A stretch of 64,000 bases of DNA from Bradyrhizobium prioriisuperbiae (GTDB taxonomy: Bacteria; Pseudomonadota; Alphaproteobacteria; Rhizobiales; Xanthobacteraceae). The notes beneath the pieces are model-generated. The model searched no databases and was not told where the DNA came from. It saw nothing but the letters and a program-made list of their open reading frames with translations. Both the position numbers and the translations under genes were made by a program. Positions within the stretch are counted from its first letter, which is position 1. Every line of letters starts with the position of its first letter. This document shows positions 45,549-54,810 of this stretch, piece by piece. The stretch is from NCBI RefSeq assembly GCF_032397745.1, contig NZ_CP135921.1:1302001-1366000 (forward strand), given 5' to 3'.

Positions 45549-46778
45549 ATGGATTACAGTCAGTTCTTCAGTACCGCCCTCGACCGCTTGCATGACGAAC
45601 GGCGCTATCGTGTGTTCGCCGATCTGGAGCGGATCGCAGGCCGCTTTCCCCATGCCGTGTGGCACTCTCCCCATGGACAGCGCAATGTCGTGATCTGGTG
45701 CTCCAACGACTATCTCGGCATGGGCCAGCACCCCAAGGTGGTGGGTGCGATGGTCGAGACCGCGACCCGCTGCGGCACCGGCGCCGGCGGCACCCGCAAT
45801 ATCGCCGGGACCAATCATTCCCTGATCCAGCTCGAGCATGAACTCGCCGACCTGCACGGCAAGGAAGCCGCGCTGGTGTTCACGTCCGGTTATGTGTCGA
45901 ACCAGACCGGCATCTCGACGCTGGCCAAGCTGCTTCCGAACTGCCTGATCCTGTCGGACGCGCTGAATCACAATTCGATGATCGAAGGCATCCGCCAGGC
46001 CGGCTGCGAACGCCAGGTGTTCCGGCACAACGATGTGGCGCATCTGGAAGAACTGCTGCGCGCGGCCGGCCCCGATCGTCCCAAGCTGATTGTCTGTGAG
46101 AGCCTGTATTCGATGGATGGCGACGTCGCGCCGCTGGCGAAGATCTGCGATCTCGCGGAACGCTACGGCGCGATGACCTATGTCGACGAAGTGCATGCGG
46201 TCGGCATGTACGGCCCGCGCGGCGGCGGCGTCGCCGAGCGCGATGGCGTGATGCATCGCATCGACATTCTGGAAGGCACGCTGGCCAAGGCATTCGGCTG
46301 CCTCGGCGGCTACATCGCCGCCAAGGCCGACATCATCGACGCGGTGCGTTCCTATGCGCCGGGCTTCATTTTCACCACGGCGCTGCCGCCGGCGATCTGT
46401 TCGGCAGCCACCGCTGCGATCCGGCACCTGAAATCATCCCAGTGGGAGCGCGACCGCCATCAGGACCGCGCCGCACGGCTCAAGGCCGTTCTCACCGCCG
46501 CCGGCGTGCCGGTGATGTTGAGCGACACGCATATCGTGCCGGTGTTTGTCGGCGATCCGGAGCGCTGCAAGAAGGCCTGCGATCTGCTGCTGGAAGAGCA
46601 CGGCATCTACATCCAGCCGATCAACTACCCCACCGTGCCGAAAGGCTCGGAACGGCTGCGCATCACGCCGTCGCCCTATCATGACGACGGATTGATCGAC
46701 GGCCTTGCGGAGGCGCTGGTGCAGGTCTGGGAGAAGCTCGGCCTGCCGCTTGGTGCCAAGGCTCTCGCCGCCGAATAG
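45549..46778 (+). CDS. hemA: 5-aminolevulinate synthase
   Basis: Condenses glycine and succinyl-CoA to 5-aminolevulinate, the first step of heme (and bacteriochlorophyll) synthesis by the C4 pathway of alphaproteobacteria. The 409-residue protein has [41 protein letters not shown], and the PLP-lysine in [14 protein letters not shown]. Length and motifs are normal. The 286-bp gap upstream carries two repeats and the promoter; no FNR/FixK box was found there. There is only one hemA copy in the window. Confidence 0.97.
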   Translation: MDYSQFFSTALDRLHDERRYRVFADLERIAGRFPHAVWHSPHGQRNVVIWCSNDYLGMGQHPKVVGAMVETATRCGTGAGGTRNIAGTNHSLIQLEHELADLHGKEAALVFTSGYVSNQTGISTLAKLLPNCLILSDALNHNSMIEGIRQAGCERQVFRHNDVAHLEELLRAAGPDRPKLIVCESLYSMDGDVAPLAKICDLAERYGAMTYVDEVHAVGMYGPRGGGVAERDGVMHRIDILEGTLAKAFGCLGGYIAAKADIIDAVRSYAPGFIFTTALPPAICSAATAAIRHLKSSQWERDRHQDRAARLKAVLTAAGVPVMLSDTHIVPVFVGDPERCKKACDLLLEEHGIYIQPINYPTVPKGSERLRITPSPYHDDGLIDGLAEALVQVWEKLGLPLGAKALAAE

Positions 46779-46833
46779 GCCGCGTTCCGACGCAAGCCGG
46801 TTTCCACGTTGCTGGAAACCGCGGCCGCCCGCC

Positions 46834-47484
46834 TCACCCGGAACTGGAACGCGACCGCGGCGTCGATTCCGACAACACGATCCGCATCAGGTCGGCGGCA
46901 TTCTTGGCACCGAGCTTGTCCATGATCCGCGCGCGGTGAACCTCGATGGTCCGCGGGCTGATGCCGAGCCTGCGGCCGGCTTCCTTGTTCGACGCCCCGC
47001 GGGCGACTTGCGACAGCACATCGCGCTCCCTGCTGGTCAGCAGTTCGCGGCCCGGGAAGTTCGCAAGCCCCTCGATATAACCGTTGGTCAACCGGTGGTG
47101 CGCCGCGACGACGTCGCGAATGCGGTCGATCAGGACATTTGCCGCAAACGGCTTTTCCAGAACGTCGCGGGCCCCGCTCTTCATCGCCGCAACCGCCATG
47201 GCGATGTCGGCCTGGCCGGTGATCACGATGACCGGCGGCGGAAATTTGAGCCGGGACAAATCATCCAGCACTTCAAGCCCGGAACGGCCCGGCAGGTTGA
47301 TGTCGAGTACAACGCATGCGGGTACTGCCTCCTGGACCGCCTCAAGGAAGGAAAATCCGTCCCCGAAGCCTCTGGGCAGGAAACCTTCGATTTTTAGCAG
47401 CAAAGACAATGCGTCACGGACGGATGAGTCGTCGTCGACAATAAAAATCGGCACGTCTACGGAAAATGGAAGTTTCTGCGCCAT
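46834..47484 (-). CDS. FixJ-type response regulator
   Basis: Two-component regulator of 216 residues. The receiver half has FIVDDDSSVRDAL near the start, the phospho-acceptor in VVLDINLPGRSGLEVL, and the conserved lysine in LEKPFAANVL. The LuxR-type HTH half has LTSRERDVLSQVARG and GISPRTIEVHRARIMDKL. The ATG at 47484 (MAQKLPF) is preferred to a TTG five codons upstream. It is divergent from the hybrid kinase gene, whose receiver or kinase may signal to it; no FixL partner is in the window. Confidence 0.9.
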   Translation of the reverse strand: MAQKLPFSVDVPIFIVDDDSSVRDALSLLLKIEGFLPRGFGDGFSFLEAVQEAVPACVVLDINLPGRSGLEVLDDLSRLKFPPPVIVITGQADIAMAVAAMKSGARDVLEKPFAANVLIDRIRDVVAAHHRLTNGYIEGLANFPGRELLTSRERDVLSQVARGASNKEAGRRLGISPRTIEVHRARIMDKLGAKNAADLMRIVLSESTPRSRSSSG

Positions 47485-47802
47485 ATGCTCGGTTCCCAAA
47501 GGGGTTTGGCCGGAAACGCAACCATTACGTGTATATGCTGATTCGTGACGGTTTACAATTCCGCCACTATTTTAGCTACTTATGCGTAGAAATACGGGGC
47601 CCGGTAAATTTGAGCCCCCTCGAATACGCAACCAATAAGTGTAACAACTAATGCGTGCATTCGATTTCTGTCCAATCCCGTCATCAGGTGCTTGAAAAGA
47701 CTGTGAGAGCGCGGGGAGCCGCCCCTGAAAATCACTGTCGCCGCCGCCCGTCGCGAGGGCTAGGTTCAACAGCCTCATATCGAACCGAAGCTGGGAGACC
47801 GA
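47485..47802. other. Divergent intergenic region between FixJ-type regulator and hybrid kinase
   Basis: This 318-bp region must hold the promoters of both genes. It is AT-richer than its flanks between about 47520 and 47680. ACTTAT at 47578-47583 and its complement ATAAGT at 47635-47640 lie in inverted orientation, possibly regulator half-sites. No gene or firm promoter could be identified. Confidence 0.45.
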
Positions 47803-50800
47803 ATGCAGAACTGGGCCGTCATCGCCGTCGCCTTCGGCTATATCGGTCTTCTGTTCGTGATCGCGAGCTATGGCGATCGTCTGTCCCAGAGCCAGCGCGC
47901 CAAAGCCGGCGTCGTGATCTATCCGCTGTCGCTTGCGATCTACTGCACCTCGTGGACGTTCTTCGGTTCGATCGGATTCGCCACGCGCACCAACATCGAG
48001 TTTCTCGCGATCTATGTCGGGCCGGTGCTGATGATCGCGTTCTGCACGCCGCTGCTGCGGCGTGTGATCTATCTCGCCAAGACCCACAACATCACCTCGG
48101 TGGCCGATTTCGTCGGCGCCCGCTATGGCAAGAGCCAGGCGGTGGCGGCAACCGCCGCATGCATCGCGATCGTCGGCTCGGTGCCCTACATCGCGCTGCA
48201 GCTCAAGGCGGTGGCCGCGTCGCTGGAGACCATCCTCGGCGAGAACCAGTCGATCGATCTCGCGATCTCGCGCATCCCGCTGATCGGCGACATCGCACTC
48301 GTCGTCACCATCGCGATGGCGCTGTTCGCCGTGCTGTTCGGCACCCGGCAGACCGATGCGACCGAACACCAGCACGGCCTGATGCTGGCGGTGGCCACCG
48401 AATCCATCGTCAAGCTCGTGGTCTTCCTCGCGGCCGGCGCTTTCGTGACGTTCTGGATGTTCACCCCGCACGAGCTGATCGAGCGCGCGCTGAAGACGCC
48501 GGAGGCGGCGCGCGCGATCAATCACGCGCCATCGACCGGCAACTTCCTGACCATGACGCTGTTGTCGTTCTTCGCGATCATGCTGCTGCCGCGGCAATTT
48601 CACGTCAGCGTCGTGGAGAACACCCGCGACGCGGAGGTGCGGCGCGCCCGCTGGCTGTTTCCGCTCTACCTTGTCGCCATCAACGTGTTCGTGATTCCGA
48701 TCGCACTCGCCGGCCTGGTCACCTTCCCGTTCGGCGCCATCGACGGCGACATGTACCTGCTGGCCCTGCCGATCGCCCACGGCTCGTCGGCGATGAGCAT
48801 CGCGGTGTTCGTCGGCGGCCTGTCGGCGGCCACCGCCATGGTGATCGTCGAATGCGTGGCGCTGGCGATCATGGTTTCCAACGACATTGTGGTGCCGCTG
48901 GTGCTGCGGCGCAGCCCCAACGGGCGGGACGGCGGCCGGAATTTCGGCGCCTTCCTGCTCAACACCCGGCGGGTGGCGATTTTCGTCATCATGCTGATGG
49001 CCTATTGCTACTACCGCGCGCTCGGCAACGCCCAGCTCGCCGCCATCGGACTGCTGTCGTTCGCCGCGATCGCACAACTGGCGCCATCGTTCTTCGGCGG
49101 CCTGATGTGGCGACGCGCCACCGCGCGGGGCGCGATGGGTGGCCTCGTGGTCGGCTGCGCGGTGTGGGCCTATACGCTGTTCATTCCAAGCCTTGTCATT
49201 CCAAATCTCGCCGACACCGGGCCCGCAAGCTCTTACTGGCTGCAGCACGGGCCTTTCGGCATCGAGCTGCTTCGTCCGCAAGCGCTGCTGGGAGCGGACC
49301 TGCCGCCCCTGATGCACGGCGTGCTGTGGAGCCTGTCGCTCAACTGCCTGACCTACATTCTGCTGTCGCTGATGCGCCAGCCGTCCGCCATCGAGCGGGT
49401 TCAGGCCGATCTCTTCGTGCCGACCGAATTGACCCCGATCACGCCGAACTTCCGGCGCTGGCGCACCACCGTGACCGTGCAGGACATCCTCTCCACTGTC
49501 GCACAATATCTCGGACCGGACCGCGCCCAGCAGGAATTCGAATCCTTCGCGGCCATCCAGCGCATCAGCCTCGATCGATCGGCGCCGGCGGATTTCCGCC
49601 TGCTGCGTCATGCCGAACACCTGATCGCGTCGTCGATCGGGGCAGCCTCCTCGCGGGTGGTGATGTCGCTGTTGCTGCGCAAGCGCACGGTGTCGGCCAA
49701 GGCCGCACTGAAACTGCTCGACGACGCCCACGCCGCACTGCATTTCAACCGGGAGATGCTGCAGACCGCGCTCAATCACGTGCGCCAGGGCATCGCGGTG
49801 TTCGACGCCGATCTGCAACTGGTCTGCTCGAACCGGCAGTTCGGCGAGCTGCTCGACCTGCCGCCCTATGTGATCCAGAATGGCATCCCGCTGCGCGACA
49901 TTCTCGAGGCCCTCGACAGCAAGACCACGGACGATGCCCGCAACACACTGATCGACCAGCGGCTGGCGGCCTACACCACCGAAGGCGAACCGTATCTGGA
50001 GCGCCTCACCGATCGCAACCTTGTCATCGAGGTGCGCGCCAACCGCATGCCCGGCGGCGCGCTGGTGATCACGTTCTCCGACATCACGCCGAGCGTCGAG
50101 GCCGCCGAAGCGCTGGAGCGCGCCAACGCGTCACTGGAAAATCGTGTGCGCAACCGCACCGAGGAATTGACCCGGCTGAATTCGGAACTGGCGCGGGCCA
50201 AAGGCGCTGCCGAAGACGCCAATGCCTCGAAAACCCGCTTCCTGGCCGCGGCAAGCCATGACGTGCTGCAGCCGCTGAATGCGGCGCGGCTTTATGTCAC
50301 CAGCCTGGTCGAACGACAGGGCAGCGGCGGCGAGACCGCGCGGCTGGTGGAAAACATCGATGAATCCCTCGAAGCGATCGAGGAAATCCTCGGCGCCCTG
50401 CTGGATATCTCCCGGCTCGACGCCGGCGCCATGACGTCGTCGATCTCGAGCTTCCGCATCGGCGACCTGATGCGGTCGCTGGAAATCGAGTTTGCGCCGA
50501 TCGCGCGCGCCAAGGATCTCCGGCTGACCTTCGTGCCGTCGTCGCTGCCGGTCGAATCCGACCGCGTGCTGCTGCGACGGCTGCTGCAGAACCTGATCTC
50601 CAACGCAATCAAATATACCCCGCAAGGGCGCGTGCTGGTCGGCTGCCGGCGCAACGGCCAAGTGCTGACAATCGACATCTACGATACCGGGGTCGGCATT
50701 CCGGTGGCCAAGCGCGGTGAAATCTTCAAGGAATTCCACCGCCTCGACCAGGGCGCGCGGATCGCACGCGGCCTTGGGCTCGGGCTATCGATCGTCGAGC

Positions 50801-51333
50801 GCATCGCCCGGGTGCTGGATCACAAGATTTCCATCGATGCCAATCCCAGTGGGGGATCGCTCTTCTCGGTGACGCTGCCGATCGCGAGCGCGGTCACCTA
50901 TACCGCTGCGGTGACAAGCGCCACGCCGCTCTCGCGCGCACCGATGAGCGGCACGCGCATCGTCTGCATCGAGAACGATCCGGCGATCCTCGACGGCATG
51001 AAGACGCTGCTGACCGGCTGGGACGCCAATGTGATCGCGGCACTCGATCCGGACAGTGCCGTGGAGGCGATCACGGCCTGCGGCGGCCCGATCACCGGGC
51101 TGCTGGTCGACTATCATCTCGATCGCGGCAACGGCGTCGCGGCGATCCGGGACATCCGCCGCAGGTTTGGCGCGGATATTCCGGCGATCCTGATCACCGC
51201 CGACCGCAGCCCGGCGGTTCGCGCCGCCGCCTCCGAGGAAAAGATCGTGGTGCTGAACAAGCCGGTGAAACCCGCCGCGCTGCGGGCGCTGCTCGGCCAG
51301 TGGCGTGCGCAGCAGATGATCGCCGCGGAGTAG
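47803..51333 (+). CDS. Transporter-fused hybrid histidine kinase (CrbS-like)
   Basis: A 1,176-residue sensor. Residues about 1-500 are a sodium/solute-symporter-like (SLC5) domain with about 12-13 membrane segments (CTSWTFFGSIGFATRTNIEF near the start). Then come a PAS domain (about 655-770; FDADLQLVCSNRQFGELL), a coiled coil, HisKA with the phospho-His in AAASHDVLQPLNAARLY (about 815), HATPase_c (LISNAIKYTP, DTGVGIP, GLGLGLSIVERI) and a C-terminal receiver (LLVDYHLDRGNG, LNKPVKP). The same architecture is found in CrbS, which with a LuxR-type CrbR controls acetyl-CoA synthetase in other bacteria. Two LuxR-type regulators flank it here. Confidence 0.92.
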   Translation: MQNWAVIAVAFGYIGLLFVIASYGDRLSQSQRAKAGVVIYPLSLAIYCTSWTFFGSIGFATRTNIEFLAIYVGPVLMIAFCTPLLRRVIYLAKTHNITSVADFVGARYGKSQAVAATAACIAIVGSVPYIALQLKAVAASLETILGENQSIDLAISRIPLIGDIALVVTIAMALFAVLFGTRQTDATEHQHGLMLAVATESIVKLVVFLAAGAFVTFWMFTPHELIERALKTPEAARAINHAPSTGNFLTMTLLSFFAIMLLPRQFHVSVVENTRDAEVRRARWLFPLYLVAINVFVIPIALAGLVTFPFGAIDGDMYLLALPIAHGSSAMSIAVFVGGLSAATAMVIVECVALAIMVSNDIVVPLVLRRSPNGRDGGRNFGAFLLNTRRVAIFVIMLMAYCYYRALGNAQLAAIGLLSFAAIAQLAPSFFGGLMWRRATARGAMGGLVVGCAVWAYTLFIPSLVIPNLADTGPASSYWLQHGPFGIELLRPQALLGADLPPLMHGVLWSLSLNCLTYILLSLMRQPSAIERVQADLFVPTELTPITPNFRRWRTTVTVQDILSTVAQYLGPDRAQQEFESFAAIQRISLDRSAPADFRLLRHAEHLIASSIGAASSRVVMSLLLRKRTVSAKAALKLLDDAHAALHFNREMLQTALNHVRQGIAVFDADLQLVCSNRQFGELLDLPPYVIQNGIPLRDILEALDSKTTDDARNTLIDQRLAAYTTEGEPYLERLTDRNLVIEVRANRMPGGALVITFSDITPSVEAAEALERANASLENRVRNRTEELTRLNSELARAKGAAEDANASKTRFLAAASHDVLQPLNAARLYVTSLVERQGSGGETARLVENIDESLEAIEEILGALLDISRLDAGAMTSSISSFRIGDLMRSLEIEFAPIARAKDLRLTFVPSSLPVESDRVLLRRLLQNLISNAIKYTPQGRVLVGCRRNGQVLTIDIYDTGVGIPVAKRGEIFKEFHRLDQGARIARGLGLGLSIVERIARVLDHKISIDANPSGGSLFSVTLPIASAVTYTAAVTSATPLSRAPMSGTRIVCIENDPAILDGMKTLLTGWDANVIAALDPDSAVEAITACGGPITGLLVDYHLDRGNGVAAIRDIRRRFGADIPAILITADRSPAVRAAASEEKIVVLNKPVKPAALRALLGQWRAQQMIAAE

Positions 51334-51472
51334 CGGCCTGCGACACATCCGCACAGGCATATTCAAGCAGGGCTATCGTTTCAGACCAGCGATCGAAGAA
51401 TTCTCTTCTGCGGGTACGCTGCGTGGCGCCAGATCTTTCGTGACGCGCCGTGTTCGCGCGCGACGAAGCGCT

Positions 51473-52153
51473 CTATTGCGGCGGCTGGTCGCCGGGCCGC
51501 CACTGTCCACCGGAAATTTTCGCCGCCGCGATCACGGCCTGGGTCCGGCTTTCGACCCCGAGCTTCTGCAGGATCGCCGACACATGCGCCTTGATGGTCG
51601 CCTCCGAGACCCCGAGTTCGTAGGCGATCTGCTTGTTGAGCAGCCCTTCCGACAGCATCATCAGCACGCGCACCTGCTGCGGCGTCAATGTCACCAGACG
51701 GTCGCGCAGCTTGGTCATATCCGGGTCGCTTGCGGCCGACAGATCGACGTCGGCGGGAATCCAGACATCGCCGGCCATCACCTTGGCGATGGCCGCGCGC
51801 AGCGTCTCCACGCCAAAACGCTTCGGGATGAAGCCGGATGCGCCGAAATCCATCGAGCGGCGAATCGTCACGGCATCGTCGCTCGCCGACACGATCACCA
51901 CCGGGATCGCAGGATACTGCGCGCGCAGGTAGATAAGCCCGGAAAACCCGCTGATTCCCGGCATGGTCAGGTCGAGCAGAATCAGGTCGACGTCGGCCTC
52001 GCGCTCCAGCAGAGCCGTCAATTCCTCGAACGACCCAGCCTCGCCGATCGAAGCAGCTTCCAGCACACTCGCGACCGCCGAGCACAACGCGCCGCGAAAC
52101 AGGGGATGATCATCGGCGATCACGATATGGGTGCTGTTGGCAGTTGAGCTCAT
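51473..52153 (-). CDS. LuxR-family response regulator (CrbR-like)
   Basis: A 226-residue NarL/CrbR-type regulator. The receiver has IVIADDHPLFRGAL, the phospho-Asp in LILLDLTMPGISGFSG and the lysine in GASGFIPK. The HTH has LTPQQVRVLMMLSEGLLNK and GVSEATIKAHVSAILQKLGV. The ATG at 52153 was chosen over a TTG three codons upstream. It converges on the hybrid kinase and is divergent from the MHS transporter gene, so it may regulate that gene. CrbR pairing is inferred from architecture and adjacency. Confidence 0.9.
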   Translation of the reverse strand: MSSTANSTHIVIADDHPLFRGALCSAVASVLEAASIGEAGSFEELTALLEREADVDLILLDLTMPGISGFSGLIYLRAQYPAIPVVIVSASDDAVTIRRSMDFGASGFIPKRFGVETLRAAIAKVMAGDVWIPADVDLSAASDPDMTKLRDRLVTLTPQQVRVLMMLSEGLLNKQIAYELGVSEATIKAHVSAILQKLGVESRTQAVIAAAKISGGQWRPGDQPPQ

Positions 52154-52489
52154 CGAAACCAATCGCGTGAGAGAGCGAAACCTAGTCCTATCCGCCTCTA
52201 AACAAAAAGCAAAAGCAATCGTCTATCCCGTGCACACGATTGTTCACCGGCAGCGCATGTCTTGCAAGCGAAGAGGCTGTTCAAGCGCGCAGCGCAGTTA
52301 ATTCCCCGTGCTTTGTGCGACGCAAAACCAACCCGCTCTGGTCGTACTCCGGTCGCAGCGGCCGGCCTAAAGTCTTATTGGGGCCCTTTTCACGCCAATG
52401 TTAACTTGATTCCGATTTGTCGTGCTTATGCGGCGCAAGTTCCGGGCACGAAAGCAAGCTGCAATCAGCCAGATCGGGGGAAATGTCTC
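52154..52489. other. Divergent intergenic region between regulator and transporter
   Basis: This 336-bp region lies between the CrbR-like gene and the transporter gene. It contains a GGGGG-type ribosome-binding site (52475-52480) and AT-rich patches near 52190-52210 and 52400-52430. No coding frame with good codon bias is seen. I could not identify a certain promoter. Confidence 0.5.
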
Positions 52490-54154
52490 ATGACGTCGAC
52501 TACAATTACGCCAACCAAATCCGAGGGCATGACGAAGGACGAACGTTTCGTCATCTTCGCCTCATCGCTCGGGACCGTCTTCGAATGGTATGATTTCTAC
52601 CTCTACGGATCGCTGGCGGCGATCATCGGCGCCCAGTTCTTCAGCGCCTATCCGGAGGGAACGCGCAACATCTTCGCCCTGCTGGCCTTCGCCGCAGGCT
52701 TCCTGGTGCGTCCGTTCGGCGCCATCGTGTTCGGCCGGGTCGGCGACATCGTCGGCCGCAAATACACCTTCCTGGTCACCATCCTGATCATGGGCCTGTC
52801 GACCTTCATCGTCGGCATCCTGCCCAACGCCGCCACCATCGGCATCGCTGCCCCGATCATCCTGATCGTGCTGCGCCTGCTGCAGGGCCTGGCGCTCGGT
52901 GGTGAGTACGGCGGTGCCGCGACCTATGTCGCCGAGCATTCGCCGCATGGCCGGCGCGGCTTCTACACCTCCTTCATTCAGACCACCGCGACGCTCGGCC
53001 TGTTCCTGTCGCTGCTGGTGATCCTGTTTACCCGCACCATCACCGGCGAAGCAGACTTCGCAGCCTGGGGCTGGCGCATCCCGTTCCTGGTGTCGGTGCT
53101 GCTGCTCGGCATTTCGGTCTGGATCCGTCTGCGCCTCAACGAGTCGCCGGTGTTCCAGAAGATGAAGGACGAAGGCAAGGGCTCCAAGGCCCCGCTGACG
53201 GAAGCGTTCGGCAACTGGAAAAACGCCAAGATCGTGATCCTCGCCTTGTTCGGCCTGACGATGGGCCAGGCTGTGATCTGGTACACCGGCCAGTTCTACG
53301 CGCTGTTCTTCCTGCAATCGATCCTCAAGGTCGACGGCTATACCGCGAACCTTCTGATCGCCTGGTCGCTGCTGCTGGGAACCGGATTCTTCCTGTTCTT
53401 CGGTGCACTCTCCGATCGCATCGGCCGCAAGCCGATCATCCTGGCAGGCTGCCTGATCGGCGCACTCACCCTGTTCCCGATCTTCAAGATGATCTCGACC
53501 AACGCCAACCCGGCGCTGGAAAAGGCCTATGAGACGGTCAAGGTACAGGTGGTGGCGGATCCGGCGAAGTGCGGCGACCTGTTCAATCCGGTCGGCACCC
53601 GCGTATTCAGCGCACCATGTGACACGGCTCGCGCTTTCCTGGCTTCGTCGTCGGTGAAGTACTCGACGATCAATGCCCCGGCAGGTGCACCGGTGAAGAT
53701 CCTGGTCAACGACAAGGAAGTGGCCTACGCCGACGCGAAGACCTCCAACCCGGCGATCACCGCAGCGGTCCAGGCTGCGGGCTATCCGAAGCCGGGTGAT
53801 GCGGGCATCGTGAAGATGTCGAATCCGTTCGACATCTTCCGTCCGCAAGTCGCCGCGACCATCGGGCTGCTGTTCATCCTGGTGCTCTACGTCACCATGG
53901 TCTACGGGCCGATCGCGGCGATGCTGGTCGAGATGTTCCCGACTCGCATCCGCTACACCTCGATGTCGCTGCCTTATCACATCGGCAACGGCTGGTTCGG
54001 CGGACTGTTGCCCGCGACCGCATTCGCGATCGTGGCCTCGACCGGCGACATCTACTCCGGCCTCTGGTACCCGGTGATCTTCGCATCCATCACCTTCGTG
54101 ATCGGCATGCTGTTCGTGCCGGAAACCAAGGATAACGACATCACCAAGATGTAA
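52490..54154 (+). CDS. MHS-family MFS transporter with a large insertion
   Basis: Inner-membrane symporter of 554 residues, of the metabolite:H+ symporter (ProP/ShiA-like) branch. It has SSLGTVFEWYDFYLYGSLAA, GRVGDIVGRKYTF and LQGLALGGEYGGAATYVAEH, all diagnostic. Between membrane segments in the second half, an ~115-residue soluble stretch (from about 340 to 455, with CGDLFNPVGTRVF and CDTARAFLAS) is inserted; classical MHS proteins have a short loop there. The ATG at 52490 follows CGGGGGAAA. A terminator follows the gene. Substrate is unknown; acetate or another carboxylate is plausible because of the flanking CrbSR-like system. Confidence 0.9.
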   Translation: MTSTTITPTKSEGMTKDERFVIFASSLGTVFEWYDFYLYGSLAAIIGAQFFSAYPEGTRNIFALLAFAAGFLVRPFGAIVFGRVGDIVGRKYTFLVTILIMGLSTFIVGILPNAATIGIAAPIILIVLRLLQGLALGGEYGGAATYVAEHSPHGRRGFYTSFIQTTATLGLFLSLLVILFTRTITGEADFAAWGWRIPFLVSVLLLGISVWIRLRLNESPVFQKMKDEGKGSKAPLTEAFGNWKNAKIVILALFGLTMGQAVIWYTGQFYALFFLQSILKVDGYTANLLIAWSLLLGTGFFLFFGALSDRIGRKPIILAGCLIGALTLFPIFKMISTNANPALEKAYETVKVQVVADPAKCGDLFNPVGTRVFSAPCDTARAFLASSSVKYSTINAPAGAPVKILVNDKEVAYADAKTSNPAITAAVQAAGYPKPGDAGIVKMSNPFDIFRPQVAATIGLLFILVLYVTMVYGPIAAMLVEMFPTRIRYTSMSLPYHIGNGWFGGLLPATAFAIVASTGDIYSGLWYPVIFASITFVIGMLFVPETKDNDITKM

Positions 54155-54180
54155 GTCCGACGGATCACCGCTCAAAAGAG

Positions 54181-54209
54181 AACCGGCCGCCGCGTGCGGC
54201 CGGTTTTTT
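54181..54209 (+). terminator. Rho-independent terminator of the MHS transporter gene
   Basis: A 10-bp perfect stem, AACCGGCCGC with GCGGCCGGTT, and a five-base loop are followed by TTTTG. It lies 26 bp after the stop codon. A textbook intrinsic terminator. Confidence 0.9.
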
Positions 54210-54258
54210 GTTGCCACCTGCTCCGACCGGCAAACGTGCCGGCGCCATCAGTTCCAGC

Positions 54259-54723
54259 TCACGCGCGTGCGCCGAGAAACTGCAGCACCACCTCGCGCCG
54301 ATGCGGCCGGGCGCGATGTTCGATCAGATAGACCGCCTGCCAGGTGCCGAGCATCAGCCGGCCGTCGATCACCGGCACCTGCAGCGACGTCGCCGTCAGC
54401 ATGGTTTTGACATGCGCCGGCATGTCATCCGGCCCTTCGGTATCGTGGGTCCAGGCCACCGTCTCCGGCGCAAGACGATCGAGCGCGGTCAAAAGATCGT
54501 CCCGCACCGACGGATCGGCGTTCTCCTGGATCGTCAGCGATGCGGAGGTATGCCGGACGAACAGCGTCAGCATGCCGTCCCCGGCACCGCACTGCGCGAC
54601 GAATCGCGCAACGTCGGCTGTGAGATCGACAAAGCCGGCGCCACGGGTCTGCACCGCAAGGACCGTAGACGCGACAGTGTCGACACCGGCGACGCGGACG
54701 GAGGCATGCTGTGATGGAGGCAT
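54259..54723 (-). CDS. YjbQ (UPF0047) family protein
   Basis: Small protein of 154 residues, of the UPF0047/YjbQ family, some members of which have thiamin-phosphate-synthase activity as a side reaction. Signatures are LFVRHTSASLTIQENADPS, DMPAHVKTMLTATSL and LMLGTWQAVYLIEHR; the His residues form a metal site. Start at ATG 54723. It converges with the MHS transporter and stands alone. True physiological role is unknown. Confidence 0.9.
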   Translation of the reverse strand: MPPSQHASVRVAGVDTVASTVLAVQTRGAGFVDLTADVARFVAQCGAGDGMLTLFVRHTSASLTIQENADPSVRDDLLTALDRLAPETVAWTHDTEGPDDMPAHVKTMLTATSLQVPVIDGRLMLGTWQAVYLIEHRARPHRREVVLQFLGARA

Positions 54724-54810
54724 CGTATTCTCCGGGCAGCCGTGACTTGGTGGTCCCGGAGCCAGCGACCTTGGATTTAGTGGCTTGGATTTAGCGGCCT
54801 GGATCGCGCG

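Noticed and set aside
47572..49818. Long open frame on the reverse strand (about 748 codons)
   Set aside because: It is antisense to the hybrid kinase, is rich in Arg, His, Gln and Asp with no domain pattern, and exists only because high third-position GC removes stop codons in the opposite frame.
52562..54217. Reverse-strand frame of about 551 codons
   Set aside because: It is antisense to the MHS transporter, which has a clear family match; the frame is Gln/Arg/His/Asp-rich.
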